Below, piece after piece: positions 1 to 5,339 of a stretch of DNA of 12,422 nt. The translations under genes were made by a program, and so were the position numbers. The first letter of the stretch is position 1. The number at the start of each line of letters is the position of its first letter. The stretch spans positions 1-12,422 of the forward strand of contig CALDSL010000160.1 in assembly GCA_937920255.1 (NCBI GenBank). Direction: 5' to 3'. The stretch comes from an uncultured Anaerolineaceae bacterium. Lineage in GTDB: Bacteria; Chloroflexota; Anaerolineae; Anaerolineales; Anaerolineaceae. The notes under the pieces are model-generated. The model was not told the origin of the DNA and ran no database searches. It saw nothing but the letters and a program-made list of their open reading frames with translations.

Positions 1-1107
1 TTCCTGCTGATCCTGGCGGTGATGCTGGGACTGGCCACCTGGGGCGGTTTTACGCTGGTCGATCAGGTTTCCAGCCTGATCACGTTCTTGCAGAACGCGA
101 TCACCGGCTTGCCGGCCTTGATTGAAAGCATCATCAGCCAGCCATTGCAAGTTGGGCCGTTCGAACTGGATCTCACCCGGCTGGATTTGCAGGAAGTCAC
201 CAATCAGGTGCTGGGGTTTGCCCAAACCCTGCTGGCGCGTATTGGTTCGCTGGTGACCAACGTGGCTTCCGGCGCCGCTTCGACCATCGGTTGGTTTTTG
301 TTCACCCTGCTGATCGCCTACTTTATACTGGCAGAGACGCGCGGCAGAACCAACGAGCTGATCGTAATCAGCATCCCCGGATATCAAGAAGACATGGACC
401 GCATGGGCCAGAACCTGGGCGCCATTTGGAGCGCCTTCCTGCGCGGCCAGTTGATCATTATTGCGCTGACGATTTTATGGTACACGCTGCTGCTCGGCAT
501 TCTGGGCGTGCGCTATTACTTTGGGCTGGCGCTGGTGGCTGGCCTGGCGCGCTTTATTCCGTACATCGGCCCGCTGATCGCCTGGGTCACGTACGGCCTG
601 GTGTCGTATTTTCAGGGCAATACCATCTTCGGACTCAGCCCGGTGGCGTACGCGGGGTTGGTGGTTGGGGTGGCGTGGCTGTCGGACATCATCATGGACA
701 ACCTGGTTTCACCGCGCATCCTGTCGAATGTGCTGCGGGTACACCCGGCGGCGGTGATGGTGGCAGCGCTGGCCGGCGCGAGCCTGCTGGGTATCACCGC
801 GATGATCCTGGCGGCGCCGGTGCTGGCATCGATTAAGCTGGTGGCGGGGTACGTCATGCGTAAACTGACCGATCAGGACCCGTGGGAAGGCATGGAGGTG
901 GTGGCCCCGCGACCCGCGCAGAACTCTACTTTTGGTTGGTTGCGCAGGAATGTGCCCCGCATCCCGGAAGTCACCCGCAAGCTTGCGCAAGATGCCGTCA
1001 TCTGGATCCGCACCACCGTGCCGCGCCTTCCCGAGCTCACCCGGCAGGCCTGGCGGCGCTGGCGCGCGCGCCTGGTGGAGATGCGCAAGCCGAAAGAAAG
1101 CCGTTAA
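1..1107 (+). CDS. AI-2E family transporter (PF01594-like), 5'-truncated
   Basis: Integral membrane protein of the AI-2E/PerM-like family, whose members move small molecules or ions; the substrate here cannot be told. The frame is open from base 1 and begins inside a membrane helix, so the true start lies outside the window and 368 codons remain. Family hallmarks are seen: a membrane helix near residues 97-112, an amphipathic stretch with a Y-I-G-P-L-I-A-W segment near residue 190, and a conserved C-terminal half with D-N-L-V-S-P-R-I-L near residue 233, then V-H-P-A-A-V and a small-residue-rich helix ending in A-A-P-V-L-A. After the last helix comes a basic cytoplasmic tail holding two copies of VPR(I/L)PE(V/L)TR spaced 22 residues apart (from nt 952 and nt 1018), which is not a usual family feature. 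The stop TAA is at 1105-1107. Family call is firm, function is not. Confidence 0.88.
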   Translation, partial: FLLILAVMLGLATWGGFTLVDQVSSLITFLQNAITGLPALIESIISQPLQVGPFELDLTRLDLQEVTNQVLGFAQTLLARIGSLVTNVASGAASTIGWFLFTLLIAYFILAETRGRTNELIVISIPGYQEDMDRMGQNLGAIWSAFLRGQLIIIALTILWYTLLLGILGVRYYFGLALVAGLARFIPYIGPLIAWVTYGLVSYFQGNTIFGLSPVAYAGLVVGVAWLSDIIMDNLVSPRILSNVLRVHPAAVMVAALAGASLLGITAMILAAPVLASIKLVAGYVMRKLTDQDPWEGMEVVAPRPAQNSTFGWLRRNVPRIPEVTRKLAQDAVIWIRTTVPRLPELTRQAWRRWRARLVEMRKPKESR

Positions 1108-1148
1108 GCCGGGGTTGTGAATCTAAATGGTATTCTGACGAAAAATGG

Positions 1149-1174
1149 CCGCGTGGATTTGACCTCATACGCGG
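1149..1174. repeat. Inverted repeat flanking a -35 element
   Basis: CCGCGT at 1149-1154 is the exact reverse complement of ACGCGG at 1169-1174, with a 14-nt gap. The gap contains the TTGACC -35-like hexamer of the next gene. It could be an operator or a weak hairpin at the end of the transporter transcript; there is no T-run, so an intrinsic terminator is unlikely. Function is inferred only. Confidence 0.4.
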
Positions 1175-1190
1175 CAACCTGTGCGATAAT
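1159..1190 (+). promoter_or_regulatory. Putative extended -10 promoter of the 62-residue protein gene
   Basis: GATAAT at 1185-1190 is preceded by TGC, forming an extended -10. A TTGACC hexamer lies at 1159-1164, but the spacer of 20 bp is longer than the usual 17, so the extended -10 probably carries most of the activity. Transcription would start near 1197, giving a leader of about 35 nt that contains the ribosome binding site. Confidence 0.5.
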
Positions 1191-1231
1191 AAGACAAACA
1201 GACCGTCGATTGAGAAAAAGGAGTGGAGGAA

Positions 1232-1420
1232 ATGGCAAACCAGGAACCGAAGACCCAAACGATCGCAGAAACCGACAACTATCTGGCCTGGAGCGCAGAT
1301 GAACCGGATGGTGAGAAGACCTATCACCTGGAGCTGAACAATGTGACACTGCATTTCTTCAGCGAAGAATGGCAGGAGTTTCTTGATCTGGTGAACAAGC
1401 TTGGCCGCGAAGCCCGCTAA
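1232..1420 (+). CDS. Small acidic protein of unknown function (62 aa)
   Basis: Not recognised as a named family. ATG at 1232 is chosen over the in-frame GTG at 1223 because AAGGAG at 1218-1223 sits 8 nt before it, an ideal ribosome binding site. The protein has a polar, probably disordered N-terminus (about residues 1-15), then a compact part: W20-S-A-D, a short strand pair built on T-Y-H-L-E-L and V-T-L-H-F-F, and a terminal helix (E-E-W-Q-E-F-L-D-L-V). That layout reads as a small folded domain, not a random ORF. No signal peptide or membrane segment. The gene has its own promoter and a strong terminator 34 nt after the stop, so it looks monocistronic. Soluble and cytoplasmic by inference; role unknown. 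Confidence 0.72.
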   Translation: MANQEPKTQTIAETDNYLAWSADEPDGEKTYHLELNNVTLHFFSEEWQEFLDLVNKLGREAR

Positions 1421-1454
1421 GGGCGTACGCGCATCATAAGACCAAAATGTTGTA

Positions 1455-1485
1455 AGCCCGGCGCGACAACGCGCTGGGCTTTTTG
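1455..1485 (+). terminator. Intrinsic terminator of the 62-residue protein gene
   Basis: An 11-bp stem (1455-1465 with 1470-1480, one G-U pair) closes a 4-nt ACAA loop and runs straight into a T-run (1480-1484). This is a textbook Rho-independent terminator, 34 nt beyond the stop codon at 1420. Confidence 0.9.
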
Positions 1486-1489
1486 TCTT

Positions 1490-1524
1490 AAAAACATGAG
1501 CCCGGAGCAAACTGCTCTGGGCTC
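1490..1524 (-). terminator. Intrinsic terminator for the minus-strand gene
   Basis: A 12-bp stem (1498-1509 with 1513-1524, one G-T position) closes a 3-nt loop. Read on the minus strand it is followed after three bases by five Ts (1494-1490). It would end transcripts of the minus-strand gene that stops at 1595. It abuts the plus-strand terminator, so the two genes are insulated back to back. Confidence 0.75.
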
Positions 1525-1527
1525 AGG

Positions 1528-1560
1528 CTTCGATGCGGTCCCCTGTTACGCACATCGAAG
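1528..1560. other. Additional hairpin of unknown role
   Basis: CTTCGATG at 1528-1535 pairs exactly with CATCGAAG at 1553-1560. Two more C-G pairs are possible if two bases (1551-1552) bulge out. No T-run follows on either strand, so it is not an obvious terminator. It may stabilise the 3' end of the minus-strand transcript or be a remnant repeat. Confidence 0.45.
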
Positions 1561-1594
1561 TTGGAGATTGTGAGGGGATGGGGTGCGGTGGCGG

Positions 1595-1849
1595 TTAATA
1601 ATCTTCCGGATGGTGTTCCGGGTAGGCCGGCGGCCGCAGGACCTTGGCCGGCTTGGATGTCTGGATGGAGAGGTCGGGTCTGGTTTCCCGGGCGTGGATT
1701 TCTTTCTCAATCAACTGCTGCAGTTCGCGCAGGTTGGTGAAGGTGAAACAATCGCCGGTCGCGATCGATTCCAGCCGGCCACTGATGTGAGAGCGTTGCT
1801 GTTCTTCGGCCGGTACAATGGTGAGTAAGAAAGAGTGTTTTTTGCGCAT
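1595..1849 (-). CDS. Small protein of unknown function (84 aa)
   Basis: Not recognised as a named family. The frame is open upstream to 1933, but the ATG at 1849 is preferred: a good promoter ends at 1864, so an upstream start would not be transcribed from it. The protein starts M-R-K-K-H-S-F-L-L-T-I-V, then has I-S-G-R-L-E-S-I-A-T-G-D-C-F-T-F and N-L-R-E-L-Q-Q-L-I-E-K-E-I: two or three short strands followed by a helix, about residues 5-50. A proline- and charge-rich tail (residues 58-84) looks disordered. No membrane segment. It lies 109 nt downstream of the BTAD regulator on the same strand but with its own promoter. The strand-strand-helix pattern resembles short uncharacterised Chloroflexota proteins I have seen, but I cannot name a domain. 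Confidence 0.7.
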   Translation of the reverse strand: MRKKHSFLLTIVPAEEQQRSHISGRLESIATGDCFTFTNLRELQQLIEKEIHARETRPDLSIQTSKPAKVLRPPAYPEHHPEDY

Positions 1850-1863
1850 GGCGTTCTCTGATG

Positions 1864-1891
1864 ATTGTATCTTAGCATTCACCACTGACAA
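1864..1891 (-). promoter_or_regulatory. Sigma70-type promoter of the 84-residue protein gene
   Basis: On the minus strand TTGTCA (1891-1886) and TACAAT (1869-1864) are separated by 16 bp; each hexamer matches the consensus at five of six positions. The predicted start of transcription is near 1857, only about 8 nt before the ATG at 1849, and no clear Shine-Dalgarno sequence lies between, so translation may be nearly leaderless. ACTGACA occurs twice in direct orientation on the plus strand across the -35 region. Confidence 0.68.
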
Positions 1892-1958
1892 TTTACTGAC
1901 ACCCAACCCGTTTTCGCAGCCTTTCTGGAACAAAAACTACCCAAAAACAAATTCATTC

Positions 1959-3902
1959 TCACTGTAAGGATTTTGCAAGTTCGCGCAAATCGGCGCGCGG
2001 GGCCAGTCCAAGCTCCTGTCCGAGCGTCTGTTCCAATTCGCGGTACATGCGCATGGCGCGTGGGGCATCTTGCAAGCCCAGGGCTGCCTGCATGCCCAGC
2101 GCTACGGCGTCTTCGCTCCACGGATCGCGGCGAAGAATCGTCTGGCTGCATTTGAGAGCGTCAAAGAACAAACCCTGTTCCAGGTATGCCTGCCCGATGA
2201 TCTGCAGGCCGTGCTGGTATAGCGTGGAGATGCGTTCGCGGTGCAATGTGCTCCAGTCAACGTACTGGTCGCCCGGGAACAGATCGCCGCGATACATTTG
2301 CAGCGCGGCTTGCAGCCGTTCGAGCCGGCAGGACTGCACGGCGTCGCCAAGCTGCTGCTCGAAATCGAGGAAATCGATCTGGCTGCCTTCGGGCAGCAGT
2401 AGCGTCACCTGCTCGCCTTCGACCAGCAGGTAACGCGACGGGAACTTGTCCGGCAGGTCCGGTTCAAGGACGTGCCGCAGGGTGGAGGTGGCCTGATGGA
2501 GCATGTCCAGCGCGGCCTGTGGATTGTTTTCCGGCCACAGCGCTTCCAGAATGGCCTCGCGCCCAGCGCGAAAATTGGGGCGCAGGATCAGGAAGCGGAA
2601 CAGTTCGCCCGCCTTGCGCCGCTGCCATGCGCTCGCGGGAATTTGCCGCCGGCCCTGCCAGACCGAGAAACCGCCCAACGCCTGAATTTTGAGCAGCGGG
2701 GGCGCGATGCGCTCCAGGCTGCCCAGCAGCGCCTCGGCGGACTGGCGGGCAGGCGCGCTGCGGCTGCGCAGGTAGAACGCCACCAGCGGGAATGCTGTCT
2801 CCCGTTCGCGCTCCAGGAGGAAGCCGTATCCGCCGCGGACCACTGCCGCGGATGCTTCCAGCCATACGGCTTCGGCATCCGAACGGCGTTCCTGCTGCGC
2901 CCAAACCGCATCCAGAAACAGGCACACTGCCAGGTCATACATGCCTTTGCGCTGTTCGAATATCTGGCGCGCTTCGGCCAGGCTGGCATGGGCGGCAGCG
3001 TGGTCTTGTAAAATCCAGTTGCATTGAGCCACTTCCAGCAGGGCGTGGCCGGCCAGCCTGTCATAGCTGACGCGACGTGCGTATCTCAGCCCATCTTCGG
3101 CCCACGCAAGCCCGGCAGCAGCATTGCCCTTCAGGCGATAAAAGCGCGCGTGTTCGGTGCGCGCCCAGATATTCAGATCGGCCGCGCCGGTGGCGGTGGC
3201 GATGCGCATCAACAGGTGTAGGTATTCCTCCGCGCGGGCAAACTCGCCTTCCGCCAGTGCCACCCGCGCCCACAGGTAGAAATAGCCGCCGGTCAGGCGG
3301 TCGGCCGGGCGCAGAAGCGGCAGCAGTTCGTCCAGCGCCAGCCGGGCTCGGCGCAGATCGCCCATCAGTTCGTAGATCATGGCCTGCAGGAACGGCATGC
3401 CCCAATGGCGGCGGTCTGCCTGATTGTGAAAATGCTGGGCTTCGGCCATCACCGCCAGAGCCAGGTCAAACTGCCCGCGTGGCCAGTAGACCGAGTTGGC
3501 CAGGTTGTGCAGGGCGCGGCCCAGGCATTGCTGGTCGCTCAGCGCCCGGCACTGGTCAATGGCCTGGTGGAATTGCGCCTCGGCCGCGTCAAAATTACCT
3601 CTTCCGGCATCGACAATTCCCAGAACGATGCGCGCGCCGGCCGCGTGGATGCTGCCTGGGGCTTGCTCCAGCACAGCCAGCGCGTGCGCGCGCGCGGCGT
3701 CATGCTCGCCGGCATACACCTGCAAGCGCGCCAGCTGTGATTGGATTTCTGGCAAAAACGCAACAGCGTTCGCCTCCTGGGTGGTGGCGAACGCTTGCTG
3801 TGCATACGCAATCGCGGTTTTCAGCTCCCCCTTTTCTTCGCATTCTTTGCTTTGTGCCAGCAACCGGTCAATGGCTTCGCGTGATGCTTCTATTCGTTGC
3901 AT
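1959..3902 (-). CDS. TPR protein with C-terminal SARP-type winged helix and BTAD (transcriptional regulator)
   Basis: Probable transcription regulator of 647 residues. Residues about 15-400 are all-helical TPR-like repeats (pairs such as G-N-F-D-A-A-E-A-Q-F and G-E-F-A-R-A-E-E-Y-L). Residues about 404-500 form an OmpR/SARP-type winged helix: L-K-I-Q-A-L-G-G-F-S-V near 404, R-K-A-G-E-L-F-R-F-L near 429, and A-L-D-M-L-H-Q-A-T-S-T-L-R near 464. Residues about 508-647 are a bacterial transcriptional activation domain (BTAD) with Y-R-G-D-L-F-P-G near 537 and repeats ending in L-G-L-A-P. Order is reversed from classical SARPs (DNA-binding domain first), and there is no P-loop ATPase domain as in large LuxR/SARP regulators. 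It has no membrane segment. It is divergent from the lipoprotein gene across 147 bp, so that gene and itself are natural target candidates by inference. Ligand and targets are unknown. Confidence 0.87.
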   Translation of the reverse strand: MQRIEASREAIDRLLAQSKECEEKGELKTAIAYAQQAFATTQEANAVAFLPEIQSQLARLQVYAGEHDAARAHALAVLEQAPGSIHAAGARIVLGIVDAGRGNFDAAEAQFHQAIDQCRALSDQQCLGRALHNLANSVYWPRGQFDLALAVMAEAQHFHNQADRRHWGMPFLQAMIYELMGDLRRARLALDELLPLLRPADRLTGGYFYLWARVALAEGEFARAEEYLHLLMRIATATGAADLNIWARTEHARFYRLKGNAAAGLAWAEDGLRYARRVSYDRLAGHALLEVAQCNWILQDHAAAHASLAEARQIFEQRKGMYDLAVCLFLDAVWAQQERRSDAEAVWLEASAAVVRGGYGFLLERERETAFPLVAFYLRSRSAPARQSAEALLGSLERIAPPLLKIQALGGFSVWQGRRQIPASAWQRRKAGELFRFLILRPNFRAGREAILEALWPENNPQAALDMLHQATSTLRHVLEPDLPDKFPSRYLLVEGEQVTLLLPEGSQIDFLDFEQQLGDAVQSCRLERLQAALQMYRGDLFPGDQYVDWSTLHRERISTLYQHGLQIIGQAYLEQGLFFDALKCSQTILRRDPWSEDAVALGMQAALGLQDAPRAMRMYRELEQTLGQELGLAPRADLRELAKSLQ

Positions 3903-3949
3903 GTTCGGTTTTTATCCAGACATTTGGGGCTATCGAGCTGTCTATATTT

Positions 3950-3978
3950 ATGATAAACCGCAAACATGGAAAACGCAA
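3950..3978 (-). promoter_or_regulatory. Putative promoter of the BTAD regulator gene
   Basis: Minus-strand TATCAT (3955-3950) matches the -10 consensus at five positions. TTGCGT (3978-3973), 17 bp upstream, keeps only the TTG. The start would be near 3943, leaving a leader of about 40 nt before the ATG at 3902. The ribosome binding site is weak (GGAT). Confidence 0.4.
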
Positions 3979-4004
3979 GGAATTGTTAAATTTTTGGAAG
4001 GTCG

Positions 4005-4035
4005 TTGTTTCGGCGCGGGAGAAATGGTGTAGAAT
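4005..4035 (+). promoter_or_regulatory. Putative promoter of the lipoprotein gene
   Basis: TAGAAT at 4030-4035 is a good -10. The best -35-like hexamer is TTGTTT at 4005-4010 with a 19-bp spacer, a weak match. Transcription would start near 4042, about 8 nt before the ATG at 4050. The purine run GAGGG at 4036-4040 would then lie outside the transcript, unless transcription starts further upstream and it serves as ribosome binding site. Confidence 0.42.
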
Positions 4036-4049
4036 GAGGGTTAGTTCAT

Positions 4050-5099
4050 ATGATGATCTATCGCTCAAAATTGATCCTGATCGTGATCGCCGCTCTGCTA
4101 CTCGCGGGCTGTGACGGTACTTTGCCAGCCGCATTATCCCTGGCTACACCGCCAGCAGACTCTACCTATCCCGCGACGGCGCTTCCCGAAGATATCGCCG
4201 CGGTGGATCTGCCAGGCGAAAACGACGTACTGACGCCACAACCGTCACTGCCAGTGGCAGCGCCGGCCCAACTTCCCACCGCGGAACCGTCGGCTCCGCT
4301 GGCAGCCGGAGCGGGAATGGCGCCGAATGAAACTTGTGATCTTGTTTCGCCCGGAAAACCGATCGATGTGACCGTTCCGGATGGGACGCGCTACCTGCCG
4401 GGCGAATCTTTTTCGAAGACCTGGCGGTTGGTAAATAGCGGTTCATGCACCTGGACGCGTGACTATTCCGTGGTGTGGTTTTCGGGCGATTCCATCGGCG
4501 TGGATGACCAGTGGCAGCTTGCCAGCGAAGTTGCGCCGGGTGAGGCGGTCGACGTTACCGTGGATATGATCGCTCCAGCGCAATCTGGGGAATTTCAGAG
4601 CAACTGGAAGATCCGAAACAGCGAGGGCGATTTGTTTGGTCTGGGCCCCAACGGCGACGCTCCGTTCTGGGTCATGATCCAGGTGCGCGAAGAAAATACT
4701 GCCACGGCTCCCGCTCAACCCACGCCAGTACCCACCCTGGCGGTACATATCAGCGGCATGATCAACCTTGTCAACCGCGATGCCCTCGACCTGGACACCG
4801 GTGAGGTAAACCTGCAGGAAGGCGTTGATCTGCGCTACGAAGTCGGCGGGAGCGGCGAGGTTCAACTCGCGCCCCAAAATGGGGCTAGCATCGGTTTCTT
4901 CGGCGACAACGAACCGGTGGAAGAAGACTGCCAGTCAGCAAATTTGCGCACCGGTCCGCTACAAGTCCAGGGCGCGGAGACCGGCGTGTATGTGTGCTAC
5001 CAGACCACCCAGGGATTGCCCGGTTTCGCCCACGTGATCAGCATCGGCGAGGAAAGCCGGATGCTTGCGCTCGATTTCATCACCTGGACGGTTCCCTGA
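4050..5099 (+). CDS. Lipoprotein with NBR1-type Ig-like domain
   Basis: Surface lipoprotein of 349 residues; its ligand or role is unknown. The N-terminus has R5 and K7, a hydrophobic run and the lipobox L-A-G-C with the lipidated cysteine at residue 21, so it should be exported and lipid-anchored. Residues 22-95 are a low-complexity linker rich in Pro, Ala, Ser and Thr. Residues about 96-213 match the NBR1/N_BRCA1 Ig-like fold: P-D-G-T-R-Y-L-P-G-E near 110, F-S-K-T-W-R-L-V-N-S-G near 121, C-T-W near 133, then a G-D-S-I near 146 and W-K-I-R-N near 186. A second Pro-rich linker (residues 217-230) leads to a C-terminal beta-rich domain (about 232-349) with two cysteines, C294 and C317, possibly a disulfide. 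Start 4050 gives a proper signal peptide. It is divergent from the BTAD regulator and followed by a terminator-like palindrome. Confidence 0.88.
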   Translation: MMIYRSKLILIVIAALLLAGCDGTLPAALSLATPPADSTYPATALPEDIAAVDLPGENDVLTPQPSLPVAAPAQLPTAEPSAPLAAGAGMAPNETCDLVSPGKPIDVTVPDGTRYLPGESFSKTWRLVNSGSCTWTRDYSVVWFSGDSIGVDDQWQLASEVAPGEAVDVTVDMIAPAQSGEFQSNWKIRNSEGDLFGLGPNGDAPFWVMIQVREENTATAPAQPTPVPTLAVHISGMINLVNRDALDLDTGEVNLQEGVDLRYEVGGSGEVQLAPQNGASIGFFGDNEPVEEDCQSANLRTGPLQVQGAETGVYVCYQTTQGLPGFAHVISIGEESRMLALDFITWTVP

Positions 5100-5123
5100 A
5101 ATTTGTTGATTATTGAGCATGCG

Positions 5124-5153
5124 AGAGACGCGCGGTCGCGTCTCTGTTTGTTT
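5124..5153 (+). terminator. Perfect 9-bp palindrome with T-rich tail; likely terminator of the lipoprotein gene
   Basis: AGAGACGCG (5124-5132) and CGCGTCTCT (5137-5145) form a perfect stem with a CGGT loop, followed by GTTTGTTT. It lies 24 nt after the lipoprotein stop and can act as an intrinsic terminator. Its arms share AGAGACGC with the palindrome at 5198-5223, so it may be a copy of a dispersed repeat that has been put to use as a terminator. Confidence 0.72.
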
Positions 5154-5197
5154 AATGTTCGTTCCTTTGTAAGGCAACAGGCCTTGAACATCCCTGA

Positions 5198-5223
5198 TAG
5201 AGACGCAAAATCTTGCGTCTCTA
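5198..5223. repeat. REP-like palindrome (second copy)
   Basis: TAGAGACGCAA (5198-5208) and TTGCGTCTCTA (5213-5223) form a perfect 11-bp stem around AATC. No T-run follows on the plus strand. Eight bases of each arm are the same as in the palindrome at 5124-5145. Palindromes built on GAGACGC...GCGTCTC are known to me as dispersed repeats in cyanobacteria and Chloroflexota; assignment to that class here is inference. The DNA between the two copies also holds a small inverted repeat, AAGGC (5171-5175) with GCCTT (5181-5185), flanked by TGTTC (5156-5160) and GAACA (5186-5190). Confidence 0.6.
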
Positions 5224-5273
5224 CTCTATCAATTCGTCAATTTTCGCAAGCCATCCTGCTCTGACAGTTGCGG

Positions 5274-5279
5274 TACAAT
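5274..5279 (+). promoter_or_regulatory. Candidate -10 element of the isomerase operon
   Basis: TACAAT at 5274-5279 matches the -10 consensus at five of six positions. I find no -35 hexamer at proper spacing. If used, it gives a leader of about 55 nt before the ATG at 5340. Nothing else promoter-like stands out in 5224-5339. Confidence 0.35.
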
Positions 5280-5339
5280 ATTTGTGCACTCGCCCGCTGA
5301 AAGCGGTGCGGCGCCCCAATCCTTTCCATGAGGTGCTGG

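Noticed and set aside
1850..1933. Longer N-terminus for the 84-residue protein (start at 1933)
   Set aside because: The added codons overlie a good -35/-10 promoter and do not resemble the rest of the protein; ATG 1849 is more likely.
3077..4114. Plus-strand open frame (345 codons) opposite the BTAD regulator
   Set aside because: Runs across the regulator start and the divergent promoters and into the lipoprotein gene; low-complexity Arg/Pro translation. Not a gene.
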